Origin: Chitinophagaceae bacterium DXS
GTDB taxonomy: Bacteria; Bacteroidota; Bacteroidia; Chitinophagales; Chitinophagaceae
Assembly: GCA_030345135.1 (NCBI GenBank)
Contig: CP128386.1
Location: forward strand, 5,781,327 to 5,845,326
Direction of reading: 5' to 3'
DNA: 64,000 nucleotides
In this document: one piece after another, positions 45,502 to 55,040 of the stretch
Position numbering within the stretch: the stretch's first letter is position 1
Layout: each line of letters starts with the position of its first letter
Made by a program: the position numbers and the translations under genes
Notes under the pieces: generated by a model
What the model was told of the DNA's origin: nothing
Database searches by the model: none
Seen by the model: the letters and a program-made list of their open reading frames with translations, nothing else

Positions 45502-46269
45502 CTATCTGCCCATCCATCCGCCATCAACAGTCAAAATAGTGCCGTGAACATAATCAGATGCAGACGATGCCAGGAAGACAACTGGTCCTTTAAAGTCCTG
45601 AGGCTCGCCCCATCTTGCGGCTGGTATTCTGTCAAGGATTGATTTGCTCCTGTTTTCATCACCGCGCAATGCACTGGTGTTGTCTGTCGCGATATATCCT
45701 GGTGCAATGGCATTTACATTTACACCTTTGGACGCCCATTCATTCGCAAACGCCTTTACCAGTGATCCCACTGCTCCTTTGCTGGCTGCATATCCCGGAA
45801 CATTAATGCCGCCCTGGAATGTTAATAAAGATGCCGTAAATATGATCTTTCCGGATCCTCGCTGTATCATGTCTTTTCCAATCTCGCGTGTCAAAATAAA
45901 TTGCGAAGTCTGATTGATGGCAATGATCTCATCCCAATATTCATCCGGATGTTCAGCGGCTGGTTTTCTTAAAATATTGCCTGCATTGTTGACAAGAATA
46001 TCAATTTGCGGATGTTCTTTCTTTACAAGAAGTATGAAGTCGTATAACGACTGGCGGTCAGAAAAATTGCATTGATAAGGATAGAAGCTTCTTCCGGCTT
46101 TTTTTACATTTTCTTCTACATCGCTTCCGGGTTTTAAAGATGCCGAAACACCTATGATGTCTGCACCTGCCTCGGCCAGAGCTTCGGCCATGGCTTTGCC
46201 TATTCCGCGACTGCAACCTGTTACCAAGGCAATCTTATTATTCAGAGAAAAGTAAGATAGTATTGACAT
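45502..46269 (-). CDS. kduD: 2-dehydro-3-deoxy-D-gluconate 5-dehydrogenase KduD (SDR)
   Basis: The 255-residue SDR has TGCSRGIGKAMA, NNAGNI, a Ser in FTASLLTFQGG and YAASKGAVGSL. The whole pattern and the presence of kduI nearby support KduD, which reduces 2,5-diketo-3-deoxygluconate in unsaturated uronate breakdown. Gluconate 5-dehydrogenase is the near alternative. Confidence 0.85.
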   Translation of the reverse strand: MSILSYFSLNNKIALVTGCSRGIGKAMAEALAEAGADIIGVSASLKPGSDVEENVKKAGRSFYPYQCNFSDRQSLYDFILLVKKEHPQIDILVNNAGNILRKPAAEHPDEYWDEIIAINQTSQFILTREIGKDMIQRGSGKIIFTASLLTFQGGINVPGYAASKGAVGSLVKAFANEWASKGVNVNAIAPGYIATDNTSALRGDENRSKSILDRIPAARWGEPQDFKGPVVFLASSASDYVHGTILTVDGGWMGR

Positions 46270-46306
46270 GAATTGTTATTCTAAAGTTTGAAAATGTTTT
46301 ACAGGA

Positions 46307-47428
46307 CTATTGTACTGTTATGATCAATGGCTGCTTTAACTTCTGCTGAAAATGTTGTACGTACTCGAACCACTGGTGTGCAGATGTTATTCTGTTTGCT
46401 TTGTTCCAGACCGCACCGGTAAAATATGTAATTGATTTTTGCGCATCGGTGGTTGTGATGGTCAAAACCTGCTCTTTAGTTACCAGCATTTGTCTGATTG
46501 GCTGGAGGTGGATTGTTGCTACGCCTGTAACACCATCATTGCCATGCTGCGGTTCCCAGTACGCTGAAATGCCATTCTGTTCATTTAAAAACAAAACGCC
46601 CGGGTCTTTACGCTTCGCAAGACCTGTTGCGACGGGTAAAGCAGCATCAGAAGTGTGATTATATGCAGCTGTTACCCTGTTTAATTGTGAACCTGCATCT
46701 ATCGATATCGTTTTGATAACGGATACCGGCTTGCCGTCAACATTCCATTCATCATAGATCAGTTGAAATGAGGAGCGAAGTGGACCATTATCCAATACTT
46801 TGAATCTGTGATAATTTTTGGAATAGTAAACGGAGTCATTAACGTAGGGAGCTATGTTTCCGGCTCCAAGTGTATAGCCTACCTGGTAATAATCAAGTCC
46901 ATCACCATGATCTTTATGATAATCATTTTTTTTGTAGCGGTCATCTACAACCAGTTTGTCGGTGCTTTTCACCCATACATCAAGACCATATGCATCTTCA
47001 TTGCTTCCTTCTAATGCTTTGCCATACATGCGAAAAGCGATCTTGTCATTTTCCCAGGCAAAATCATCTTTTCTTTCGGGCACATAACGGCAAAATGTTT
47101 TTGGCGGGGAAAAAGCATGTTTTCCCTTTACCAGTTTGAATGACCGGGTTTTGTTTGCCGGGATTGATACCTGCAAGAGCAGATTTTGTATTGTTGGGTT
47201 ACCTGCGTATTCCAACTGGAATGTTATTTCCTGTTGTGTTTTTGAATCAATCACCTTAAAGTCCGCGGTATCTATTGATGGCCATTTGGCGACAATGTCT
47301 TTCCACGGCACTTCAATTACATAATCCGAATAATCCAGTTGACTGTTATTGGTAATAGTCACACCAACGGATTGCGCATTTGTGCCCATCCATAAGAAAG
47401 TCAATAGTGAAAGAAATAGTTTGTTCAT
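46307..47428 (-). CDS. DUF4861 family secreted protein
   Basis: The 373-residue product has a signal peptide (LFLSLLTFLWMGTNAQ) and DUF4861 features: CRYVPERKDDFAWENDKIAFRMYG and DGLDYYQVGYTLGAG. Proteins of this family occur in pectin and other uronic-acid loci and have a jelly-roll-like predicted fold. The biochemical role is not established as far as I know. It lies 37 bases upstream of kduD on the same strand. Confidence 0.8.
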   Translation of the reverse strand: MNKLFLSLLTFLWMGTNAQSVGVTITNNSQLDYSDYVIEVPWKDIVAKWPSIDTADFKVIDSKTQQEITFQLEYAGNPTIQNLLLQVSIPANKTRSFKLVKGKHAFSPPKTFCRYVPERKDDFAWENDKIAFRMYGKALEGSNEDAYGLDVWVKSTDKLVVDDRYKKNDYHKDHGDGLDYYQVGYTLGAGNIAPYVNDSVYYSKNYHRFKVLDNGPLRSSFQLIYDEWNVDGKPVSVIKTISIDAGSQLNRVTAAYNHTSDAALPVATGLAKRKDPGVLFLNEQNGISAYWEPQHGNDGVTGVATIHLQPIRQMLVTKEQVLTITTTDAQKSITYFTGAVWNKANRITSAHQWFEYVQHFQQKLKQPLIITVQ

Positions 47429-48465
47429 AATAAAAGGCTATGAGCTGTCAGCTATTAGCTTTCAGCTTGTTGAATATCGAATGATTATCAATTAATTTGG
47501 AACCTGGTGAACTTGTTTGCTTTCGTCCTTTCAGGGCTTGATCCCCATTTTCTATTTTTCGCCAGGGCGTTGCCCTGGGCTAGTGCTATGAGGCCTTCAG
47601 CCTCAGTCGAAGTGCGGTTATTTCGTAATTTGTACTTAAACCATGGAAATTACCTTCTTACGCCTCAAACCTTACGCCTCACACCTCCATTCTCATCGTA
47701 CATTCTCACGCCTTCTCGCACATCGTACCCGCCCGAACGTACCGCCGGTACGGGCAGGCATCTAAAATCGTACCTCGTAATTCGTAATTAAACCTATGCG
47801 TTACACCCTTACGCCTTCACTCCATCGTACATTCTCATCACGCTTACCATCTCCCCGGCTTCCGTACCTCGTACTTCGTAATTCGTACTTAAACCATGCA
47901 TGTTGCTTCCTTACGCCTCAAACCTTAATCCTCGCCCCTTCGCTCACACCGTACCCGCCCGAACGTGCCGCCGGTACGGGCAGGCATCTAAAATCGTACA
48001 TCGTACATTCTCGCGCCTCCTCCCATATCGTACATCACACATCTAGCATCGTACATTCTCATCATGCTTACCATCTCTCCGGCTTCCGTACCTCGTACTT
48101 CGTAGTTCGTACTTAAACCATGCATGTTGCTTCCTTACGCCTCAAACCTCACACCTCAGGCCTCCAATCACATCGTACCCGCCCGAACGTGCCGCCGGTA
48201 CGGGCAGGCATCTAAAACCGTACATCGTACATGCTTACGTATTCCCTACATCGTACATCACACATCTAACATCGTACATTCTAATCATGCTTACCATCTC
48301 TCCGGCTTCCGTACCTCGTACTTCGTAGTTCGTACTTAAACCATGCATGTTGCTTCCTTACGCCTCAAACCTCACACCTCAGGCCTCCAATCACATCGTA
48401 CCCGCCCGAACGTGCCGCCGGTACGGGCAGGCATCTAAAATCGAACATCGTACATTCACACACCC
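47429..48465. repeat. Tandem array of an approximately 224-bp repeat
   Basis: The GC-rich element starting GTACCCGCCCGAACGT occurs at 47725, 47951, 48175 and 48398, that is with steps of 226, 224 and 223. Surrounding text (ACCATGCATGTTGCTTCC, TACCTCGTACTTCGTA, ACATCGTACATT) repeats in the same order. The last two units are nearly identical, earlier ones drift. A REP-like CAGGGCGTTGCCCTGGGC lies at about 47563-47580. Small ORFs inside follow the repeat and are not genes. Confidence 0.85.
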
Positions 48466-49314
48466 TTACCTCAGTTCCGTAATCTTACAATGATCCATAT
48501 CTCCATAATCCATATTCTCACCGGCCATTCCCCAGATAAAGCTGTAGTTGGACGTGCCTGCGCCGGAGTGTATGGACCAGTCTGGCGAGATTACGGCCTG
48601 TTCATTTTGCATCCAGATATGTCTTGTCTCTTGCGGCTGTCCCATAAAGTGACAAACACTTTGTCCTTCAGGAACCTGGAAATAAAAGTACACTTCCATT
48701 CTTCTGTCGTGTGTATGCGCAGGCATTGTGTTCCATACACTGCCCGGTTGCAACTCTGTTAATCCCATTTGGAGCTGGCAGGTTGGTAATACACTGTTGA
48801 CAAGCAATTTATTGATTGTTCTGTGATTGGATTGTTCAAGAGCCCCGAGTGTTACCTTTTCCGCATCATCTTTTGAAACTTTGCGTGTCGGATACTCATG
48901 ATGTGCAGGTGTTGAGTTAATATAAAATTTTGCCGGAGCATTGGCGTCTGCGGATGCGAAGGTTACTTCTTTTGTTCCTTTGCTTATGTACAATGCCTCT
49001 TTGTATTGCAGGGTGAAACTGTTTCCATCGGCGGTAACTGTTCCTGTTCCTCCAACATTGATAATGCCCATTTCTCTTCTGTCAAGGAAATAAGGCGCTT
49101 TAAGGCTGTCGGGATTTGGCAGCGCAAGTGTTTCTTTTACCGGCATTGCACCACCTGCTATAAAGCGGTCGTAGTGTGTAAGTGTAAAGTGAAATACATC
49201 AGCTTCGAAGATCTTTTCTATTAAAAACTTTTTTCTTAACCGGGTAGTGTCCAGGTTCATCACTTCATCGGGGCTGCTTGCAAACCTGTTGTCGAATGAT
49301 ACGTTCATAGTCAA
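48466..49314 (-). CDS. kduI: 5-dehydro-4-deoxy-D-glucuronate isomerase KduI
   Basis: The 282-residue cupin enzyme isomerises the unsaturated uronate monomer. Typical features are MPVKETLALP near residue 55, the metal-binding THDRRMEVYFYFQVP and SIHSGAGTSNYSFIWGMAGEN. It follows the DUF2264 gene by 24 bases. Confidence 0.93.
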   Translation of the reverse strand: MTMNVSFDNRFASSPDEVMNLDTTRLRKKFLIEKIFEADVFHFTLTHYDRFIAGGAMPVKETLALPNPDSLKAPYFLDRREMGIINVGGTGTVTADGNSFTLQYKEALYISKGTKEVTFASADANAPAKFYINSTPAHHEYPTRKVSKDDAEKVTLGALEQSNHRTINKLLVNSVLPTCQLQMGLTELQPGSVWNTMPAHTHDRRMEVYFYFQVPEGQSVCHFMGQPQETRHIWMQNEQAVISPDWSIHSGAGTSNYSFIWGMAGENMDYGDMDHCKITELR

Positions 49315-49338
49315 TGTGTTTAATCAATCAAAATTTTA

Positions 49339-50592
49339 TCAATAATCAACTGCATAATCCTTTTTAAATGGCTGGCCGTTCCAGGCTTTTTTGGAGGTCC
49401 AGTCTTCCGCGTTGTCCGTCCAAAACGGATGATTCTCCGGCAGTCCCAGGGGCAAAAAGCCAACTGATGCCAGGTACATACTTCCACTATTTAAATAATA
49501 ATCGGCCACATCAGGCTGATGGCCTGCAAAGCCTAATTGAAGCCAACCTTCCTTTGAAAAATTTCCTTCAATAGAAAACATGCGTTTCATAACGGTGGTT
49601 ATTGCATTCCGGATCTGTCCGTTACTAAGGCCGTCGGGCAATTGCTGTAAAAGGCAAAGTTGCGCTAGTGGTTGAAAAATTGCGGTTCTATAGGTAATGG
49701 ATCTGCCAAAGACAGGAAAGGTTCCTTCCGGCGAGATCATCCTTTCCATATAAGAACTGTAGCGTTGTGCACGCTTCAGTGTTAGGTCGTAGTCGGCTTT
49801 GCTGCATTTATTTTTTTGTAGCTGAATCGTTCTGATATCCAGCATCATTGGCTGAATAACAAAACTGTTATAATAATCAAAGTGAAATTTGCTGCCGTCG
49901 GAATACCAACCATCACCAACATACCATTCACTCATTTTGTTGAGCGCTATCTGTAAACGAAAAGCATCATATTCCTCATTGATGGATAACAAAAATGTCT
50001 CGATCAATGCAGCAAACAACATCCAGTTATTGTAGGGCGGCGATACTCTGCGCAGCGCTTTGAATTGCTGGATATAACGGCTTTTGGTATTTTTATCCAA
50101 TGGTTGCCACAAAGCTTCCGGCGCCCGGATAAAGCTTTGTGCCAGGAACGCCGCATCTACCAATGGTTGTCCCTCCTTATCCCACAAAAGAAAATCTGGT
50201 GAAGCGGGATCTACCGCATTGGCATAACTCTTTAACGCCCACTCACGCAGTTGTTTTCTTTGCTTGTCTTCCGGAGAATTGTCATCTGCCAATGCAAGCC
50301 ATGGTGCAAGGCCCGACATAAGCCTGCCAAAACATTCCATGTAGGCCAGATCTTTATTCCTGTTATCCCAGGAAGAACTGTATTCAACAGGCATGTTCTT
50401 TTTGAGTTTCCCTTGGCTCATGTTGCTCAGCACAGGCGCTGCTATTTTATAGAGTAATGATGTCCAATAGCTGCGGTCACTTTGCACTTCACCATTTACG
50501 TGGGTGCGGTTTGCCACTTGCAATGATGTTATGGGCAGACTTCCGGCCAAACCAAGCAATGATGAGTAGTGCAAGAACTTTCTTCGTAACAT
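49339..50592 (-). CDS. DUF2264 domain-containing protein
   Basis: The 417-residue product starts with a Tat/Sec-like leader (MLRRKFLHYSSLLGLAGSLP). The body is an alpha/alpha-barrel type with ECFGRLMSGLAPWLAL, NNWMLFAALIETFLL and YGDGWYSDGSKFHFDYYNSF-like text (WYVGDGWYSDG), typical of DUF2264. These proteins are common in pectin loci and probably act on unsaturated uronides or their side groups. Confidence 0.85.
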   Translation of the reverse strand: MLRRKFLHYSSLLGLAGSLPITSLQVANRTHVNGEVQSDRSYWTSLLYKIAAPVLSNMSQGKLKKNMPVEYSSSWDNRNKDLAYMECFGRLMSGLAPWLALADDNSPEDKQRKQLREWALKSYANAVDPASPDFLLWDKEGQPLVDAAFLAQSFIRAPEALWQPLDKNTKSRYIQQFKALRRVSPPYNNWMLFAALIETFLLSINEEYDAFRLQIALNKMSEWYVGDGWYSDGSKFHFDYYNSFVIQPMMLDIRTIQLQKNKCSKADYDLTLKRAQRYSSYMERMISPEGTFPVFGRSITYRTAIFQPLAQLCLLQQLPDGLSNGQIRNAITTVMKRMFSIEGNFSKEGWLQLGFAGHQPDVADYYLNSGSMYLASVGFLPLGLPENHPFWTDNAEDWTSKKAWNGQPFKKDYAVDY

Positions 50593-50624
50593 AGTGAAGA
50601 TTTTCTCCGGGTGTATTTATCTGC

Positions 50625-51812
50625 TTACAGGTACCATTTCTTATATCTCGCCAACGCCTCGATAAAATAATAGTCGGCGTAAGTAAGCGGCACATCAACT
50701 TCTGATTTATGCGGAATTGATCCTACGCTATGCATCAGTAAAAATCCGCCGTTTGTTCCCGGCTGCGCACGATAGGCAGAGGATGATAATGCAGTAAGGA
50801 TCTTCTTTGCAGCCGCTACATAAGTTTCTTTTTCTTTACCCTTGCTGTACTGACCAAGCTCTAACAATGCCGAAGCCATAACGGAACCTGCAGAAGCATC
50901 ACGGTATGTATCAGGAATTCCGGGAGCGTCATAATCCCAGTAAGGGATAAGATCTGAAGGCAAATTCGGATTGGTCAACAGGAAATGTGCAATATGTTTT
51001 GCCTGGTCCAGGTAAGTTTTGTTTTTGGTGAAACGATACATCATTGTAAAACCGTAAAGGCCCCACGACTGACCGCGGCTCCACGCAGAGCTGTCCGCCG
51101 CTCCCTGGGCAGTTTTTTTAGCAGCCACTTGCCCGGTTACCAGGTTATAGTCAACCACGTGATAAGAACTGTAGTCTGGTCTGTAATGATTTTTGATGGT
51201 GGTATTGGCATGTGTTTCTGCAATGTTCTCCAGGTTTTTGCCGCCACCATTTCTGCCGGACCATTCCAATAACTCAAGATTCATCATATTATCAATTATC
51301 ACGGGGCATCGAAAGCTTTTGCTTGAATCCCATGACTGAATGGACTTGATGGATGGCCTGTATCTCGTTGTGAGCGATTGTGCAGCGGTAAGGATCACAT
51401 CCTTATAAGCCGGATTGTTTGTCAGGCGGTAGGCGTTTCCAAAACTGCAATACATCATAAATCCAAGATCGTGATTGCCGGTATAATGCTTTTCTTTTTC
51501 CAATATGCCAAGACGTTTTTCAGCTTCGTGTCGAATGGCTGTATCACCTGTGTACTCATATAGGTACCACAATGTGCCGGGGTAGAAGCCGCTGCACCAC
51601 CATTTTGTATCACTTGTAACCAATTGGTTTTTAGAGGCATCATAGGTTTTGGGCATTACATCCGGTGGCAGGGTGTTCATCAGTACTTTGTATTGCTCAA
51701 CAGCAAATCGCATATTGTCATCGATAAGCTGTTTCATATCATCACTCTTTTGCTGAGCAAAAAGTGTAAGTGTAAGCAGGCAGGCTAAGGCTGCGGTGCT
51801 GATTTTTTTCAT
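50625..51812 (-). CDS. Unsaturated glucuronyl/rhamnogalacturonyl hydrolase, GH88
   Basis: The 395-residue product has a signal peptide (MKKISTAALACLLTLTLFAQ). GH88 marks are WCSGFYPGTLWYLYE, the Asp in NHDLGFMMYCSFG, IIDNMMNLELL, SAWSRGQSWGLYGFTM and DRDAS-like TYRDASAGSVMASALLEL. It frees unsaturated uronate from oligosaccharides that lyases release. It is the first gene of the minus-strand unit, and LacI-type palindromes lie just upstream. Confidence 0.92.
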   Translation of the reverse strand: MKKISTAALACLLTLTLFAQQKSDDMKQLIDDNMRFAVEQYKVLMNTLPPDVMPKTYDASKNQLVTSDTKWWCSGFYPGTLWYLYEYTGDTAIRHEAEKRLGILEKEKHYTGNHDLGFMMYCSFGNAYRLTNNPAYKDVILTAAQSLTTRYRPSIKSIQSWDSSKSFRCPVIIDNMMNLELLEWSGRNGGGKNLENIAETHANTTIKNHYRPDYSSYHVVDYNLVTGQVAAKKTAQGAADSSAWSRGQSWGLYGFTMMYRFTKNKTYLDQAKHIAHFLLTNPNLPSDLIPYWDYDAPGIPDTYRDASAGSVMASALLELGQYSKGKEKETYVAAAKKILTALSSSAYRAQPGTNGGFLLMHSVGSIPHKSEVDVPLTYADYYFIEALARYKKWYL

Positions 51813-51837
51813 GCAGTGGTTTATTTATACAATTAAA

Positions 51838-51850
51838 GCAAATCGTTTCT
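51838..51850. promoter_or_regulatory. LacI-type half-conserved site GCAAATCGTTTCT
   Basis: The site shares GCAAATCGTTT with the palindrome at 44321-44335 and lies 25 bases upstream of the GH88 start. Confidence 0.35.
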
Positions 51851-51886
51851 GAGCCAAAAAATTGAGTGAAAGTAAGCCTTTTTGAT

Positions 51887-51908
51887 AAAATGAAAACGTT
51901 TTCATTTT
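51887..51908. promoter_or_regulatory. Perfect 22-bp palindrome (LacI/cre-like operator)
   Basis: The core TGAAAACGTTTTCA is extended by AAAA and TTTT on both sides, perfectly symmetric with a central CG. This is the classic form of a LacI-family operator. It lies 75 bases upstream of the GH88 start and about 80 bases before the divergent DUF3098 gene. Confidence 0.6.
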
Positions 51909-51986
51909 AAAAAATCGGTAAACTCCTCCGGCTATTATAGCTTCTTTTAAAAAAAACATATATTGCAGCACTGAAAACTTAAAAAA

Positions 51987-52238
51987 ATGTCAGAACATAA
52001 AAAAACAATCGCTCCTTTATTTACCAAAGACAATTATACATGGATGGGTATCGGGGCTGCCGTTATTGCCCTAGGCATGTTTTTAATGAGTGGCGGCAAA
52101 AATGAGGATCCGAATACATTTGATCCAAAGCTGGTGTACAGTGCTACGCGTATCACTGTTGCTCCAATTCTTATTATAGCAGGCCTGTTGATTGAGGTTT
52201 ATGCTATATTTAAAAAGCCAAAAGCTGTTCAGCAATAA
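51987..52238 (+). CDS. DUF3098 family small membrane protein
   Basis: The 83-residue protein has two helices (YTWMGIGAAVIALGMFLM and ITVAPILIIAGLLIEVYAIF) with LMSGGKNEDPNTFDP between. In Bacteroidota it is usually encoded between ftsX and uppP; here uppP follows but ftsX is absent. Function unknown, probably linked to envelope growth. Confidence 0.85.
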   Translation: MSEHKKTIAPLFTKDNYTWMGIGAAVIALGMFLMSGGKNEDPNTFDPKLVYSATRITVAPILIIAGLLIEVYAIFKKPKAVQQ

Positions 52239-52256
52239 AAGAATTTCCTTTAAGAT

Positions 52257-52280
52257 AAGCGGTGCTTGCACCGCTTTTTT
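52257..52280 (+). terminator. Rho-independent terminator between DUF3098 and uppP
   Basis: AAGCGGTG and CACCGCTT form an 8-pair stem with loop CTTG and a T-run of six. Confidence 0.88.
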
Positions 52281-52307
52281 GTTTGTATTAAAGTCAGCAT
52301 TTTTAGT

Positions 52308-53102
52308 ATGAATATTATACAGGCTATCGTCCTTGCAATTGTAGAAGGTCTTACAGAATTTTTACCCGTATCATCCACCGGTCACATGATCATCGCGTCC
52401 TGGCTGATGAAGGTTCCTAACAGCGACTTTACCAAGTTCTTTACGGTAGGTATTCAATTCGGAACAATTCTTTCCGTTGTTGTCCTGTACTTCAGACGTT
52501 TTTTCCAAAGCGTCAATTTCTACGTTAAACTTTTTGTGGCATTCATTCCCGCTGCAGTTTTCGGTGTTTTGTTTTCACATCAGATCGATGCATTACTCGA
52601 GAGTGTTTTAACTGTTGGCATCATGCTGCTGGTTGGTGGTATAATATTTATCCTGCTTGATAATTGGTTCAGGGCGACAGAAAATAACCGTGACAAAGAG
52701 ATTAAATATGACAATGCATTTGTGATTGGACTGTTCCAGTGTTTGGCAATGATACCTGGTACTTCACGTTCGGCATCAACCATCATAGGCGGCCTTACGC
52801 AAAAGCTCAACAAAAAGCAAGCTGCGGAGTTCTCTTTCTTTCTTGCCGTACCAACCATGTTCGCTGCGACGGCCAAAAAAATGTATGACTTTTATAAAGA
52901 AGGCATTCATCTTTCTTCAGAAGAGTGGAAACTTTTTGGCATCGGCAACCTTGTCGGTTTTATAGTAGCGATCATTGCCATACGTGCCTTCATCGGTTAT
53001 CTGACCAAACACGGCTTTAAGATGTTTGGCTGGTACCGCATCATCGTCGGAGCAGTTATTCTGATATTATATTTTATGGGGCACGATTTGCAATTGGTTT
53101 AA
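52308..53102 (+). CDS. uppP: Undecaprenyl-diphosphatase UppP (BacA)
   Basis: This integral membrane enzyme recycles the lipid carrier for cell-wall synthesis. The 264-residue product has the two signature motifs, [14 protein letters not shown] near the start and [13 protein letters not shown] in the middle. ATG 52308 was chosen because the longer frame would run through the terminator. Its stop is followed by a GTAAGA repeat. Confidence 0.94.
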   Translation: MNIIQAIVLAIVEGLTEFLPVSSTGHMIIASWLMKVPNSDFTKFFTVGIQFGTILSVVVLYFRRFFQSVNFYVKLFVAFIPAAVFGVLFSHQIDALLESVLTVGIMLLVGGIIFILLDNWFRATENNRDKEIKYDNAFVIGLFQCLAMIPGTSRSASTIIGGLTQKLNKKQAAEFSFFLAVPTMFAATAKKMYDFYKEGIHLSSEEWKLFGIGNLVGFIVAIIAIRAFIGYLTKHGFKMFGWYRIIVGAVILILYFMGHDLQLV

Positions 53103-53649
53103 GAAGACAGTAAGATCGTAAGACAGTAAGAAAGTAAGAATCGGAGCTCTAAGCTGGTTGTACGTTTTACGTTTATTGAAGCGAAAAGAGGATAGTCCTG
53201 GATGTAAAGTTTATGACTAATGTAGGGTAATTGTTACACGAAGAAAAGGCAGGAGAAGACACAGCGAGCCACAGAGGGTTCCACGCAGCGGCTATTTTCG
53301 ACTGGCAATTTTCAATTAATAATTCTTTGTGCTTCTTAGTGTCCTTCGTGTGTTTCAAAAAATCTTTGTGCTTCTTTGCGCTTTTGAGCCTTAGTGCCCG
53401 CCCGTGCCGGATCGGACGGGGCAACAGCTCGCCGTGTTTCTCCGTGTCGATTGTGCCTCCGTGCCCGCCCGTGCCGGATCGGACGGGGTTCAAAAAAACT
53501 TTGTGCTCCTTTCTGCCTTTGCGTCTTCGTGCCCGCCCGTGCCGGATCGGACGGGGCAAAAAATCACCGTGTTTCTCCGTGCCGCCCTGTCTCCGTGGTT
53601 CAAAAAAAACTTCATCTTTGCACGAGCCCCTGCGGCTAAAACTATACTT
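53103..53649. repeat. Intergenic dispersed repeats with GC-rich hairpins
   Basis: 53102-53140 is a GTAAGATCGTAAGACA repeat. From 53325 to 53600 text of the TTTGTGCTTCTTAGTG and CCGTGTTTCTCCGTG type repeats, with three copies of GCCCGTGCCGGATCGGACGGG spread over two-part elements at about 53397, 53466 and 53535. An inverted copy lies at about 56435-56455. ORFs through it are not genes; the MFS gene frame is open into it by chance. Confidence 0.75.
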
Positions 53650-55014
53650 ATGCAAACTGCTTCAAAACGTGTTATTAACGGTTGGGCCATGTACGACTGG
53701 GCCAACAGTGCTTACAATCTTGTCATTACCTCAACAATCTTCCCTGCTTATTATACGGCTATCACGGCCAACGACCGCACCGGTCACGAAGTAAGCTTTT
53801 TCGGAAAGAAAGTAGTGAATACAGTACTGTTCGATTATGTACTTTCCGCCGCTTATCTCATCATTGTTTTTCTTTCACCAATACTCTCATCTATTGCTGA
53901 CTATAAAGGCAACAAGAAAAAGTTCATGCAATTCTTTTGCTACGTAGGAAGTATTAGCTGTTGCGGTTTATTCATTTTTGGTCCGCAGCAAGATGCTGGA
54001 GGTCACGCGGCAGGTTTTGCTCCTTATGTGCTTGAGGGTAGTATGTTGTTCTTTATGCTGGCTGCAGTAGGTTATTGTGGCAGCCTTGTTTTTTACAACT
54101 CTTACCTGCCTGAAATAGCCGGGGAAAAAGATCAGGACAGGGTTAGTGCAAAAGGATTTGCATTAGGATATATTGGCAGCATCATTCTCCAGGTAATCTG
54201 TTTTATTGTAGTGCTTAAGCCTGACTTATTTGGCATCAAGGATAATTTCCTTCCATCAAGAATTTCATTTTTCCTTGTAGGACTCTGGTGGGTCGGTTTT
54301 GCGCAAGTGACCTTTGCAAGATTGCCTGCATCACGTATTAACCCTGTCGAAAAAAGTGGTTCTGTAGTTGCTCATGGGTTTAATGAGTTGAAGAAGGTAT
54401 ATCGCCAGGTAGTTAAAATGCCGGTGTTAAAAAGATTTCTGCGTTCTTTCTTTTTCTACAGCATGGGCGTGCAAACCGTTATGCTTGTGGCTACAATTTT
54501 TGGAGGAAAAGAATTGGAGTTGCCATCTCAAACGTTGATCGTAACAATCATGATCATCCAGTTTGTTGCGATTGCAGGTGCTTATATGATGAGTAAGCTT
54601 TCAGAGAAGTTTGGCAACCTGCCGGTGCTGGCTTTTGTGATTATTATCTGGATCGGCATATGTATCGGTGGCTACTTTATTGAAAAGGGCAGTGCCAATC
54701 AGTTTTATATTTTGGGTGGAGTAGTTGGTTTGGTGATGGGAGGCATACAATCTTTAAGTCGCTCAACGTATTCAAAGCTGATGCCTGAAACAAAAGACAC
54801 TGCTTCCTTCTTCAGTTTTTATGATGTTACGGAAAAGCTGGCAATTGTTATCGGTACATTCAGTTTTGGACTTGTTGAAGCTGTTGCAGGGAATATGCGT
54901 AATTCCGTTTTGGCATTAATGGTTTACTTTGTGATCGCTTTTGTATTAATGCTTTTTGCCATAAAGAGATTTAACCAGGAAAAAAGAGCAGCAGTGCAGG
55001 AAGCTGTATTATAA
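53650..55014 (+). CDS. MFS transporter, UMF1/Atg22-like family
   Basis: The product is about 454 residues with roughly 12 helices. The N-terminus INGWAMYDWANSAYNLVITS is the diagnostic mark of the UMF1/Atg22 family. GGIQSLSRSTYSKLMPE is the second conserved segment. ATG 53650 starts the family; the longer frame upstream is translated repeat. Bacterial members are presumed efflux or nutrient carriers; substrate unknown. Confidence 0.88.
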   Translation: MQTASKRVINGWAMYDWANSAYNLVITSTIFPAYYTAITANDRTGHEVSFFGKKVVNTVLFDYVLSAAYLIIVFLSPILSSIADYKGNKKKFMQFFCYVGSISCCGLFIFGPQQDAGGHAAGFAPYVLEGSMLFFMLAAVGYCGSLVFYNSYLPEIAGEKDQDRVSAKGFALGYIGSIILQVICFIVVLKPDLFGIKDNFLPSRISFFLVGLWWVGFAQVTFARLPASRINPVEKSGSVVAHGFNELKKVYRQVVKMPVLKRFLRSFFFYSMGVQTVMLVATIFGGKELELPSQTLIVTIMIIQFVAIAGAYMMSKLSEKFGNLPVLAFVIIIWIGICIGGYFIEKGSANQFYILGGVVGLVMGGIQSLSRSTYSKLMPETKDTASFFSFYDVTEKLAIVIGTFSFGLVEAVAGNMRNSVLALMVYFVIAFVLMLFAIKRFNQEKRAAVQEAVL

Positions 55015-55040
55015 CCAACCCTGACATAAAACCTTTTATT

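Noticed and set aside
47507-48339. Three similar plus-strand ORFs (71-106 residues)
   Set aside because: They are copies of the 224-bp tandem repeat read in one frame; similarity comes from the DNA repeat, not from protein conservation.
47725-48432. CRISPR array
   Set aside because: The repeat unit is about 224 bp with near-identical content throughout; there are no short repeats with unique spacers and no cas genes.
53404-53649. Long N-terminal extension of the MFS transporter
   Set aside because: The extra 82 codons translate GC-rich dispersed repeats; family similarity begins at ATG 53650.
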